Positions 42,221-51,951 of a stretch of 64,000 nucleotides of DNA are shown here, in pieces. The translations under genes and the position numbers were made by a program. The DNA lies in contig VXRL01000081.1 of NCBI GenBank assembly GCA_009838515.1, forward strand, positions 25,838 to 89,837, in the 5' to 3' direction. The number at the start of each line of letters is the position of its first letter. Position 1 is the stretch's first letter. The DNA comes from Terriglobia bacterium. Its GTDB lineage: Bacteria; Acidobacteriota; Terriglobia; Bryobacterales; UBA6623. The notes below the pieces were generated by a model, which did not search any database, had not been told where the DNA came from, and saw nothing but the letters and a program-made list of their open reading frames with translations.

Positions 42221-45151
42221 TCAATCGTCGCGAGGCAGCGGACGCACCCGGATGTTGCGCCACTTTACGATCAAGGGCTGGCTCGTCGTGATGCCCCTGC
42301 CGGCATGAACGGGCCGGGAGATGTCGTTCTCATTGATGCCGTGCACCTGAAGGCCGATGAAGCCTTGCTTGTGGGTCTTGTATACCTCCTCATTGACGAG
42401 GTCCTCGATCATGGCGCCGTTCACCCAAGTCTGGATGCGCGGCCCTTTCGCTACGATCCGAAGCTTGTTCCAGCCGTCCGCATGGTAGTGGCGGTGGCCC
42501 GCGTCGATCTTCTCTTGTGAGGACATCCACCCGATGCCCAGCGCTTCCCCGTACAGCACGCCGGTCGTGGGCTGGCCCGGGTAGTATCGCCGAATTTCCA
42601 TTTGCGGCCCATTCACTCTGCCCGCTCTTCCCGCCGTCCTCAGCGCGGCGTCCCCGGCCGCCGCCATGGGCCGGATCTTCGTTCGGATCTGAATGCCGGA
42701 GTTCGTGATCGGATCCAGGTAGGTTTCGGCCTCGAGCTCGAAGTCGTCAAACTGCCGCAGTGAGCACAGGAACGAGTTCATCCTCGCGCTGCCCTCCACG
42801 CTCCGCCCCACGATGGCACCGTTCTCGACGGTGAAGTTGTGAAAGCCGTTCATGTGCACCCACCCGTCCAGCGTCTTGCCGTCGAAAAGCTCGATCCAGT
42901 CCGAACCCGCTGCCGCACGCTCCTCTTCCTCGGGCAATGCGAACGCGATGATCGAGTCTCCTGACTTGGTGCCGTTCTTGCCGCTGCCGCCCGCCGCGAT
43001 CACCACATACTGCTTGCCTTCGGCTTGGTAAACGCTGGGCGTGGCGTACCCCCCGGCCGGCAGCTGGTACTCCCAGAGAACTCGGCCGGAGTGCTTTTCG
43101 AAGGCGCGGATTTTCTCGTCGGCCGTGGCGGCCACGAAGATAACGCCCCCGGCCGTGGCGACTACACCGCCGAAGTTCATCGTGCCGGTATCGTGGATGC
43201 CCTTGGCCACCAGCTCGGGATACTCGCCCAGCGGCACCTTCCAGCGGATCTTGCCGGTCAGCAGGTCGATCGCATTGAGCGTTCCCCAAGGGGGCGCAAT
43301 CGCTGGCACCCCGTGAGGATCCGTGAACACGGAGTAGCCGTCGATCGAATACCGGTGCGCACGTGACCCGCCGCTGCTGGCGGCCGTGTCCGGCGCGCTG
43401 TCGATGTAGGCGGCGATGGCATCCAGTTCATGCGCTCCGAACTGCGGGTAGGCGGGCATGTTGTTGCGCCCTTCGGAAATAGCGGCGTCTAACTCTTCGC
43501 GGTCCAAGCCGAGATTGACAAGGCTGGTACCCGGCTCGGACGTCCCGCGCCGGTCAGAGCCGTGGCAGGCCATGCAGTGGGTTTCGTAGATCTGTCGCCC
43601 CGTCTGGGCCATGGTCTGCTCATCGCGCGAGTCGCTTCCGTATGCAGGTCGCAGCCTCCCGATGGTCGGGGCCTCGTTGACGTTGACGTAGAGCGTGTTC
43701 AGCTGTGGGTCAAAGGACCCTCCGTTCCATTGGGAGCCGCCGAGATGGCCCGGCAGGGTCAGGGTTCCTTGCAGGCTCGGAGGCGTGTAGATCGAACCGG
43801 ACCGGTACTTCCTGAACTCCCGCAAGGCATGCTCGCGGGCCTCCGGCGTGATGTTCGTCAGATCCGCTTCCGTGATCCCGATGCGCCCCAGCGGCGGGGG
43901 GAGGATGGGAAACGGCTGAGTCGGCCACGTCTCCTCGCCTGGCACGTCCGAGCTCGGCACTGGCAGGTCATGAACCGGGAAGATCGGCTCGCCGGTATCG
44001 CGGTCTAGCACGAATGTGAGGCCCATCTTGGTTAGCTGGACGACAGCATCGCGCTCGTTGCCTCCAGATCGGAGAGTGACTAGGATCGGCGCCGCCGGCA
44101 GGTCGTAGTCCCAGATGTCGTGGCGAACGATTTGGTAATGCCACTTGCGTTCGCCGGTTGCGGCATCCAGCGCGATCACGCTGTTGGCGAACAGGTTCTT
44201 TCCCTTCCGGAATGCCCCGTAGAAGTCGTCCGTGACAGCGCCGGTGCCCACGAAAGCCCAGCCGCGTTCCTCATCAATCGTGACGCCGCCCCAAGCATTG
44301 CCGCCTCCGAACGTTTCCCCCTCCGGCCATGACCATGTGTCGTGTCCGAACTCCCCTGGGCGAGGGATCGTGTGGAAGGCCCACTCGAGCTTGCCGGTCA
44401 CCGCGTCGAACGCCCGGATCGGCCCGGGCGAGGAACCGTAGGACTCGTTCACCCTGCACCCGAGGATGAGCAGGTTCTTGTAAACCGCCCCCGGCGTGGT
44501 CATCTGCAGCGCGACTCCGTCCGGATCGACGCCGAGATTCTCCCGGAGGTCGATGTAGCCCCGGTTCCCAAACGACCGAATCAGATCTCCGGACCGCGCG
44601 TCAATGGCGTACGCTCGGTCGCGAACGAAGTGGAAGATCCTCTCGCCCTGGGCTCCTTCCCAGTACGTGACCCCGCGGTTCCGCTGCCGGATGACCGTGC
44701 TGTTGTTGTGCACGGAAGGGTCGAACAGCCAAATGCGCTCCCCGGTCGTGGCGTCCAAGGCGACCGCGTTCAGGCTTGGCGTGACGGCGTAGAGCACCCC
44801 ATCGACAACCAGCGGATTCGAGTACATCGTGGAGCGCTCCGCAGCGTCCCCTGCCCGGTACTCCCAAGCGGGCTGGAGGCGGTGCACGTTCGTTGCGTTG
44901 ATCTGGGCTAGCGGCGAATACTGACCCCTGGTCTGGTCCCCGAGGTATACCGGCCAATCCCAGTTCCCGAAAGCCTGAACGGTTTCGCTGAGATCATGCC
45001 GAACATTGGTGGTCTGTGCCGCGGCTGTCACAGCAAAGACCGGGAGAGCCGCCAGACACAATAGACGGCTCGCCAACGACCCGAGCGGGGTCACGTCGCC
45101 AACAAGCTTGGCCAGTGCCCGACGGCCTGGAGCACCACAGTGAAATCGCAT
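42221..45151 (-). CDS. PQQ-dependent dehydrogenase with internal c-type cytochrome and C-terminal DUF1080 (3-keto-disaccharide hydrolase) domain
   Basis: PQQ propeller (WPVYLGDQTRGQYSPLAQINATNVHRLQPAWEYRAGD), CMACH heme motif at about 43562-43576, then DUF1080 from about 42905 (WIELFDGKTLDGWVHMNGFHNFTVENGAIVGRS...FDDFELEAETYLDPITNSGIQIRTKI...GYIGLQVHG-type ending). Confidence 0.92.
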   Translation of the reverse strand: MRFHCGAPGRRALAKLVGDVTPLGSLASRLLCLAALPVFAVTAAAQTTNVRHDLSETVQAFGNWDWPVYLGDQTRGQYSPLAQINATNVHRLQPAWEYRAGDAAERSTMYSNPLVVDGVLYAVTPSLNAVALDATTGERIWLFDPSVHNNSTVIRQRNRGVTYWEGAQGERIFHFVRDRAYAIDARSGDLIRSFGNRGYIDLRENLGVDPDGVALQMTTPGAVYKNLLILGCRVNESYGSSPGPIRAFDAVTGKLEWAFHTIPRPGEFGHDTWSWPEGETFGGGNAWGGVTIDEERGWAFVGTGAVTDDFYGAFRKGKNLFANSVIALDAATGERKWHYQIVRHDIWDYDLPAAPILVTLRSGGNERDAVVQLTKMGLTFVLDRDTGEPIFPVHDLPVPSSDVPGEETWPTQPFPILPPPLGRIGITEADLTNITPEAREHALREFRKYRSGSIYTPPSLQGTLTLPGHLGGSQWNGGSFDPQLNTLYVNVNEAPTIGRLRPAYGSDSRDEQTMAQTGRQIYETHCMACHGSDRRGTSEPGTSLVNLGLDREELDAAISEGRNNMPAYPQFGAHELDAIAAYIDSAPDTAASSGGSRAHRYSIDGYSVFTDPHGVPAIAPPWGTLNAIDLLTGKIRWKVPLGEYPELVAKGIHDTGTMNFGGVVATAGGVIFVAATADEKIRAFEKHSGRVLWEYQLPAGGYATPSVYQAEGKQYVVIAAGGSGKNGTKSGDSIIAFALPEEEERAAAGSDWIELFDGKTLDGWVHMNGFHNFTVENGAIVGRSVEGSARMNSFLCSLRQFDDFELEAETYLDPITNSGIQIRTKIRPMAAAGDAALRTAGRAGRVNGPQMEIRRYYPGQPTTGVLYGEALGIGWMSSQEKIDAGHRHYHADGWNKLRIVAKGPRIQTWVNGAMIEDLVNEEVYKTHKQGFIGLQVHGINENDISRPVHAGRGITTSQPLIVKWRNIRVRPLPRDD

Positions 45152-45389
45152 AAGGCTGCCACCCCATTCTTGCCGATCAGACCGCGTTCCGGGTAGCCCT
45201 GTGGCACGGCGAGACTCACATGCGCGCCGTTCTGGATGCGCGGCAACCGCTCTCGCCACGCCATCCGGTGCCGCGGGCCAGCTTTGGCATGTAGGTGAAG
45301 ACATCTGTAGGTAAAGGCATCGGGTGCGGACAAGAGAGGTTTGCTAGACTCGGCGTTGAGGGCACCCGCCCGAGTAAGGAGATTGAATC

Positions 45390-45998
45390 ATGCGCTCATT
45401 TCGATTCCCGCTGATTGCGGCTGTGCTGCTGGTGGCTGCCAGCGCTGCTTTCGCCCAGCGCCCCGCCTCGCCTCGCGGCGAGGCCGCCATCCAGGTAGGA
45501 GGCTCGTATGAGGGCCGTAACTACGTTGGCGGCAAGTGGATCAGTATCGATTACGGGCGGCCCATTCTGCGCGGGCGCACCGGATTCTTCGGTGCCGGAA
45601 GCGACTATGGCAAGGGTGCGAACGCCGGCGCTCCGGTCTGGAGGGCCGGGGCGAACAAGTCGACGCGCTTGAAGACCGAGGCCGACCTCAAGTTTGGTGA
45701 CAAGACCGTGCCGGCGGGTGAGTACAGCATGTTCGTCGACCTCAAGGAAGGCGACTGGACGCTGATCCTGTCCACGCACGCCGCCAAGGATGGTTTCCGC
45801 GAGCCGGGCGAGGGCCTCTGGGGAGCGTACAACTACACGCCCGACAAGGACGTGCTGCGTGTCAGCATGGACCTCAGCAGCATGCCCGTGTCGTACGAGC
45901 AGCTCACGTATGCGTTCGTGGACGTGACAGCTGAGGGCGGCACGCTCGCGTTGATGTGGGAAAAGACCCTTGCAACGGCCAGCTTCTCGCTGCCCTAG
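45390..45998 (+). CDS. DUF2911 domain-containing secreted protein
   Basis: Signal peptide; ISIDYGRPILRGRTGFFG, VPAGEYSMFVDLKEGDWTLILST. Confidence 0.82.
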   Translation: MRSFRFPLIAAVLLVAASAAFAQRPASPRGEAAIQVGGSYEGRNYVGGKWISIDYGRPILRGRTGFFGAGSDYGKGANAGAPVWRAGANKSTRLKTEADLKFGDKTVPAGEYSMFVDLKEGDWTLILSTHAAKDGFREPGEGLWGAYNYTPDKDVLRVSMDLSSMPVSYEQLTYAFVDVTAEGGTLALMWEKTLATASFSLP

Positions 45999-46415
45999 CG
46001 CGTTGTCGCAGCTCAGTCTGGCACCCTGAATCTGCTCGTTTCGGGCCGGGCGACGACGGCTTTCCCGAATCGCCGGCGACGACCGGCGCTATGTCGAGTT
46101 TGCGGGAGGCTGCCGCGCTCGAACCTGCCGCACCAGCGCGCCTCCCAAGACCGATCTGCTGATGCCGTTTCGGGCGATGCCTACGGATTCCCCGCTCATC
46201 GGCAGGTCCTACGCCGGGCCTCGCCGCCCGTGCCGGCCCTCGGTTGGTCCGAGGCCGATCCAGAGACGCGGGGGCTCCACTGAGTGCATCGAAGTCGTTG
46301 AAGGTGTGGCTCGTAGCGGGAGTGTGCGGCTGCTGAGGTGTCACCTCAGCCGTCGGGCACCGAGAGCGCCTCGCTTCGAGAGCTGCGCGGCGGTAGGCGT
46401 GATATAGTGCCCGCT

Positions 46416-47840
46416 ATGGCGTCAATTCTGGCACTCGTGCTGTCGGCTTCGCTATGCGTTGCAAGTGCTTCTGAACTGGTCTGGGACAGGTTCCGCGGGC
46501 CCAACGGAACGGGCGTTTCCGCCGAGATCGGCATCCCCGAAGAATTCGGGCCCGAGACAAACGTCGTATGGAAAACTCCTCTGCCTGAAGGACTGTCGTC
46601 CCCGGTCTTCGGTGCGGACAGCATTTTCCTAACCGGCATTGCGGACGAGAAGCTAATCACGTTCTCGTTGGATCGCTCCACCGGCCGCATCAAGTGGCGC
46701 CGGGAAATTGTCCGCGAGCGGGCCGGCCAGCTACGCTCTCCCAACAATGCGGCCTCTCCGAGCGTCGCGACCGACGGGGAGAGCGTGTTCGCATTCTTCC
46801 AGGACTTCGGCTTGGTTGCCTACGGGCCGGATGGCAATGAGCTCTGGCGCATCCCGCTCGGGCCCTTCAACAACCCGATGGGGATGGGCTCGTCACCGCT
46901 ATTCGTCGAGGGCAAGGTGATCCAGATCTGCGATTCCGAGACGGATTCGTTCATGCTGGCAGTCGACGCATCCACCGGCGAAGTCGTTTGGCGCAACGAG
47001 AGGCCGTACTCGTTGCGCGCTTTTTCGACGCCCGTCGTGTACCAGCCGGACGAGGGCGGAGTGCAAGTGCTGGTGGCCGGATCGTACGAACTGTCCGCCT
47101 ATGACGTCGGCAGCGGCGAGAAGGTCTGGTGGGTCGAGGGCTTGACGTGGCAGCTCAAGCCGACGCCGGTGCTGGATGACCAAGGGTACGCTTATGTGCT
47201 CGGATGGGCTGGGAGCGCCGATCTGGGCCAGCAAGAAGAGGTTCCCCCGTTTGCGGACGTCCTGCCCGGCTTGGATACGGATGGCGACGGCAGGCTGTCA
47301 GCCGCCGAGCTATCGGAGCGTTTCGGCAAGCAGGTGCGCAACGGTCTCGGCAACTACGACCTGGACAGGTCCGGCTACATGGAACTGCGCGACTGGGAGC
47401 ATCACCGGCGCAAGCGACGTGCCGTCAACGCCGTGCGTAAGATCAGGCTCGGAGGCAAGGGCGACATGACCGACGGCGCCGTGCAGTGGCTCTATTACAA
47501 GAGCCTCCCCAATGTCCCGTCGCCGCTGCTCTACGATGGCGTCGTCTATCTGACCAAGGACGGCGGCATCATGACGGCGCTGAGCGCCGAGGACGGCAGC
47601 GTCCTGAAGCAAGCGCGGCTGCGCGAGGCCATGGGGCGCTACTTTTCTTCTCCGGTGGCTGCGGACGGCAAGATCTTCACCGCGGACGAGACCGGCCAGA
47701 TCTCGGTGATCAGGCCTGGACCTGAGTGGGAGGTCATTCGCACGAACGCGATGGGCGAAGAGGTATACGCGACTCCCGTGATCATGGATGGCAGGTTGTT
47801 CATCCGGACCAGCAAGGCTCTGTACTGCTTCGCCCGATAG
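46416..47840 (+). CDS. PQQ-binding-like beta-propeller protein with inserted EF-hand pair
   Basis: WDRFRGPNGTGVSAEIGIPEEFGPETNVVWKTPLPEGLSSPVF; EF-hand loops DTDGDGRLSAAEL and DLDRSGYMELRDW. Confidence 0.88.
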   Translation: MASILALVLSASLCVASASELVWDRFRGPNGTGVSAEIGIPEEFGPETNVVWKTPLPEGLSSPVFGADSIFLTGIADEKLITFSLDRSTGRIKWRREIVRERAGQLRSPNNAASPSVATDGESVFAFFQDFGLVAYGPDGNELWRIPLGPFNNPMGMGSSPLFVEGKVIQICDSETDSFMLAVDASTGEVVWRNERPYSLRAFSTPVVYQPDEGGVQVLVAGSYELSAYDVGSGEKVWWVEGLTWQLKPTPVLDDQGYAYVLGWAGSADLGQQEEVPPFADVLPGLDTDGDGRLSAAELSERFGKQVRNGLGNYDLDRSGYMELRDWEHHRRKRRAVNAVRKIRLGGKGDMTDGAVQWLYYKSLPNVPSPLLYDGVVYLTKDGGIMTALSAEDGSVLKQARLREAMGRYFSSPVAADGKIFTADETGQISVIRPGPEWEVIRTNAMGEEVYATPVIMDGRLFIRTSKALYCFAR

Positions 47841-47868
47841 AGCCGACCGGTGCTGGCGTTCCGATTCC

Positions 47869-49416
47869 CTAAGGGGCTGGCGTGAGCAGCCCGCGGACAA
47901 TCGCCCAGCCGAACGGTCGGAGCTTGAAGGCCGGATCGAGCCCGTCTTCGTATCGTCCTGCGTTCGTTCGCAGGCGGGCGACGACTTCCGGGTGGTGTTG
48001 AGCGACGTTGTCGCTCTCGGACGGGTCCGTGGGCAAGCGGTACAGCAGCGGCGGTTCGAATTCGCGCGAGCCCTTGGGCTGGCCATTCTTGCCCAAGGGC
48101 CGCTCGCGCAGGTGCAGCTTCCATACGCCCGACCGAACTGCGTTGATCTTGTTGCGATTGCTGAAGTAGAGATCCCTCTCTGGGGCATCGCTGACACCCC
48201 GCAGCACGGAGCTGATGTCGCTGCCGTCGAAGGTCCGGCCCCTGGGCATGGCCAGACCCGCCAGCGCGCTGACCGTGGGGAAAATGTCCATCAACGTCGC
48301 CAGTCCTGCTCGTGTCGCGCCCGCAGGCAAGCGGCCTGGCGCCCGGGCCAGCAGCGGAATCCGCAGGCCTCCTTCCCAGGTTGTGCCCTTGCCCCCTCGC
48401 AGGCCGCCGGTCGAACCGCCAGGCGTGGACGCATCGCCCGGCCACGGGCCGTTGTCGCTCGTGAAGAAGACGTAGGTATCCCCGTCCAAGCCCAGCTGCC
48501 CTAGCTTGGCTACCACTTGGCCCACGCTTGCGTCCAGTTCCTCGACCGCGTCCGCGTACAGGCCGTGGCCGGACCGCCCGGCGAACTCCCTTGACGCGGC
48601 CGGAGGCACGTGCGGCATCGTGTAAGCCAAATAGAGCAGGAACGGTCGGTCGGCATTGCGCTCGACGAATTCCAACGCCCGCTGGGTGTAGCGCCTCGTC
48701 AGCAGGCCGATGTCGGCGGGCGATTCAATCACTTGGGCGTTGTCGAAGAGTTCGAAGCGAGGCCATTGAAGGCGCTCCAGCCAGACCATGTTGTTGCTGT
48801 ACAGGACGCCGAAGAAGTCTTCGAAGCCGTGATTCTGCGGACGGTGCTGTTTGCGGCCACCCAGGTGCCACTTGCCGATGCAGGCTGTGGCGTAGCCGGC
48901 ATCCCGCAAGTGCTCCGCCAGAGTCAACTCCGCTGCTGGCAGGCCCTGGACTTCTTTAGGGACGAAGACTCGGGTGACCCCAGTGCGTAGAGGGTGGCGG
49001 CCAGTGAGCAACGCCGCCCTGGCCGGCGAGCAGGTTGGTGCCGGAGTGTAGAACTCTGTTAGGCGGACCCCCTCGGACGCGATCCGGTCCAACGCCGGTG
49101 TCTTGGCCTTGGTGCCGCCGTAGCAGCCCAGATCTCCTATTCCTAGATCGTCCGCGACGATGACGACGAAGTTCGGTGGCCTCGATTGTGCTGGGTCCGC
49201 GCGCGGGCCGATCAGCGATGTGATTGCGATCGCTAGGAATAGCCGTGAAAGTGATTTCCCGCTGGGACGAGATGGGGCCACTATGACGCCCGCGGGCGGC
49301 TCAGCCCCGCAGGTCGCGGAACCGCTTGGCCTTGGCCTGCCAGCGCGGCAGGCTGTTCCGTTCGACACTGCGCACTTCGACGCGGACGCCAAAGCTGCTA
49401 TTGACGTCCTCGGCAA
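47869..49416 (-). CDS. sulfatase family protein with intact CxPxR motif (start uncertain; GTG near 49281 plausible)
   Basis: PPNFVVIVADDLGIGDLGCYGG; APTCSPARAALLTGRHPLRTG; TACIGKWHLGG. Confidence 0.92.
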   Translation of the reverse strand: MPRTSIAALASASKCAVSNGTACRAGRPRPSGSATCGAEPPAGVIVAPSRPSGKSLSRLFLAIAITSLIGPRADPAQSRPPNFVVIVADDLGIGDLGCYGGTKAKTPALDRIASEGVRLTEFYTPAPTCSPARAALLTGRHPLRTGVTRVFVPKEVQGLPAAELTLAEHLRDAGYATACIGKWHLGGRKQHRPQNHGFEDFFGVLYSNNMVWLERLQWPRFELFDNAQVIESPADIGLLTRRYTQRALEFVERNADRPFLLYLAYTMPHVPPAASREFAGRSGHGLYADAVEELDASVGQVVAKLGQLGLDGDTYVFFTSDNGPWPGDASTPGGSTGGLRGGKGTTWEGGLRIPLLARAPGRLPAGATRAGLATLMDIFPTVSALAGLAMPRGRTFDGSDISSVLRGVSDAPERDLYFSNRNKINAVRSGVWKLHLRERPLGKNGQPKGSREFEPPLLYRLPTDPSESDNVAQHHPEVVARLRTNAGRYEDGLDPAFKLRPFGWAIVRGLLTPAP

Positions 49417-50554
49417 TCACGCCACACGCATCCGGCGCCGTTTCGACCTCGACTACGGCCTCGTCCATCGCCCCGGTACGCATCACCGTGATGCGGAACT
49501 CTGCCTTGCCTGCCGCCCGCCTGACGGCCCCCTCGATGGCGGAAGGGTGCAGGTTGACGCCCCGAACCAGCATCATCTGGTCGACGCGGCCCAAGACCCC
49601 GCCCTCCAGCAGCAACCCTTCGGGCAAGCGTCGCGCCCGCACCAAGTCCCCGGTGCGATAGCGCACGACCGGGCAGCAATCCCGGCCTAGGTTGGTGACC
49701 ACCAGCTCGCCCGTGGCGCCATCGGCGACCGGCTCTTCTCCGTCGACCGCGAGCACTTCGGCGATAAACTCCCGCTCGTTCATAAAGACGCCCCGGCCCT
49801 GGGGGCAGGGCAGGCCGTATGCGCCGACCTCGCTGGCGCCGGCGTGGTCGAACACCTGGGCACCCCAGGCTTCCGCGATGCGGTGCCTTGTCGCCGGGAT
49901 GCTGCCGCCGGGCTCGCCGGCCAGGATCACGCTGCGAATCGAGCTCTTGGCGGTGTCGATGCCGTGCTCTTCGGCGACCGCTGCCATGTGCAAAGAGTAG
50001 GTTGGCGTCGAGAACAATACTGTGCAGTCTAGGTCCCGCAGCAGCTGCAACCGCCGCACCGTGTGCGCGCCGCCGCCCGAGACCGACAGGATGCCCCTGC
50101 GCGCGACCGCGTCGTGCGCGGACCAGAACCCGATGAACGGCGCGTACGAGAAGGCGAAGAAGGCGCGGTCATCGTCCCGCAGGTCGCAGACATCCAGCAC
50201 GCTGTCCCAGCAATCGCACCACCAGTCCCAGCTTTGCGGCGTGTCCAGGACTAAGAGGGGCTTGCCGGTCGTGCCGGATGTCTGGTGGTACTTAGAGTAG
50301 TTGCCGAGCGGCTCCGACAGGTTCGAGCCAAATGGCGGGTGCTGGATCTGATCCGCGGATAGTTCGTGGTTCGAAGTCAGGGGCAGCTGCCGGTACTCTT
50401 CGAGGTTGCGCGGCGCCGCGAAGCCATCGAGCCGCTGTTGCCAGAAGGGGTTGCTGGAGGCGAGCTTGGCCAGCATCTCGCGCAGCCGCAATAGCCGCTC
50501 CCAGCGGCCTAGGTCGGTGTCGGCCGACGTCTCGCTGGTCAGGGCAACCGGCAT
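49301..50554 (-). CDS. phenylacetate-CoA ligase-like / CapK-family AMP-binding protein
   Basis: YHQTSGTTGKPLLVLDTPQSW, ILAGEPGGSIPATR, DHAGASEVGAYG, VVRYRTGDLV; start overlaps preceding feoB stop (TGATG). Confidence 0.85.
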   Translation of the reverse strand: MPVALTSETSADTDLGRWERLLRLREMLAKLASSNPFWQQRLDGFAAPRNLEEYRQLPLTSNHELSADQIQHPPFGSNLSEPLGNYSKYHQTSGTTGKPLLVLDTPQSWDWWCDCWDSVLDVCDLRDDDRAFFAFSYAPFIGFWSAHDAVARRGILSVSGGGAHTVRRLQLLRDLDCTVLFSTPTYSLHMAAVAEEHGIDTAKSSIRSVILAGEPGGSIPATRHRIAEAWGAQVFDHAGASEVGAYGLPCPQGRGVFMNEREFIAEVLAVDGEEPVADGATGELVVTNLGRDCCPVVRYRTGDLVRARRLPEGLLLEGGVLGRVDQMMLVRGVNLHPSAIEGAVRRAAGKAEFRITVMRTGAMDEAVVEVETAPDACGVIAEDVNSSFGVRVEVRSVERNSLPRWQAKAKRFRDLRG

Positions 50555-51951
50555 CAGAGCGGCAGCAGGCGGACGGCCTGGGCCGTCGCGAAGCAAACCA
50601 AGAACGCGAGCCCCAGCGGCATCAGGGCCCCGAGCGCCGTCCAGCGAGCGCTCCGCGTCTCCTTCCAAATCGTCAATATCGTTGTCGCACACGGGTTGTG
50701 CAGCAAAGAGAACAGCATGAGGTTGACCGCCGTGAGCAACGTCCAGCCGTGCTGGCCGACCAGCACTTCGCGGATCTGCTCGTAGGTAGTAATATCCATC
50801 ATCATAGCGCCACCTAGGTAGCACATCAGCATTGTGGGCACTACGATCTCGTTGGCAGGGATGGCGATCACGTAGGCCAGCAGGATCACGCCGTCCAGCC
50901 CGATCGCCGTTCCGAGCGGTTCCAGCAGTGCGATCGAGCGCTCCGCCAAGGTAGTCCCGCCGGCCTGCACATTGGCCAGGATCCAGATCAGCGCCCCCGC
51001 GGGCGCTGCCGTCAGCATGGCACGGCCGAGCACGAATATGGTCCGGTCGATCAGAGATGTGTACAGAATCCGCAGGATGCTCGGACGCCGATACGGCGGC
51101 ATCTCCAGCGTGAAGGCAGAGGCCTCGCCCGACAGCACGCTGCGCGACAGCGCCCACGACACGCCCAGCGTGAAGCACACGCCCAGAAGCACCACGGCCA
51201 TTACGGCGGCTGCGGCCGCAAACGCGGCCACGGCCGGCGGGAAGGCGGCCGCGACAAAGATCACCGCCAGCATGATGAGCGTCGGGAAGCGACCGTTGCA
51301 GGGCACGAAATTATTGGTCAGTATGGCCAGCAGGCGTTCGCGCGGGGAGTCGATGATGCGTGTCGAGGTGACTCCGGCGGCGTTGCAGCCGAACCCCATG
51401 GCCATCGTCAGGGCCTGTTTGCCATGCGCGCCTGCCTTGCGGAAGAGCCAGTCAAGGTTAAACGCCACGCGCGGCAGGTACCCCAAGTCCTCCAAGATCG
51501 TGAAGACCGGAAAGAAGATGGCCATGGGAGGCAGCATGACGCTCACCACCCACGCTAGCCCGCGGAAGGTGCCGTGCCAGACGAGTCCGGTCAGCCACCA
51601 AGGCGCTCCCATGCTCTCGAACCAGGCGGCGGCGGCCGCCTCGACCGCGAAGAACGCGTTGGCCAGCATCTGCGAGGGGACGTTCGCTCCAAGGATCGTG
51701 ACCCAGAACACCGCCCCGAGCAGCAGCAGCATGACCGGCAGCCCCAGCCACCGCGAGGTGAGGATCCGGTCGATCCGCTGGTCGAAGTCCCACTTGCCCG
51801 CGCCTTGCTCGCGGACCGACCTCCCGGCGAGCTCGCCGGCCCGCTGGTAGAGGCTGGTAACCATAGAATCGCGGAAGCTTCCGTCTAGGCCGCGGCGCAG
51901 CTCGTCGCTGCGGTCCAGCACCGCTTGGGGCGTGACTGACACCGGGGTCAT
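50554..51951 (-). CDS. feoB: FeoB-type ferrous iron transporter, membrane (permease) part
   Basis: Gate motifs MAMGFGCNAAGVTSTRIIDSPRERLLAILTNNFVPCNGRFPTL; starts with ATG overlapping upstream TGA. Confidence 0.9.
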   Translation of the reverse strand: MTPVSVTPQAVLDRSDELRRGLDGSFRDSMVTSLYQRAGELAGRSVREQGAGKWDFDQRIDRILTSRWLGLPVMLLLLGAVFWVTILGANVPSQMLANAFFAVEAAAAAWFESMGAPWWLTGLVWHGTFRGLAWVVSVMLPPMAIFFPVFTILEDLGYLPRVAFNLDWLFRKAGAHGKQALTMAMGFGCNAAGVTSTRIIDSPRERLLAILTNNFVPCNGRFPTLIMLAVIFVAAAFPPAVAAFAAAAAVMAVVLLGVCFTLGVSWALSRSVLSGEASAFTLEMPPYRRPSILRILYTSLIDRTIFVLGRAMLTAAPAGALIWILANVQAGGTTLAERSIALLEPLGTAIGLDGVILLAYVIAIPANEIVVPTMLMCYLGGAMMMDITTYEQIREVLVGQHGWTLLTAVNLMLFSLLHNPCATTILTIWKETRSARWTALGALMPLGLAFLVCFATAQAVRLLPL

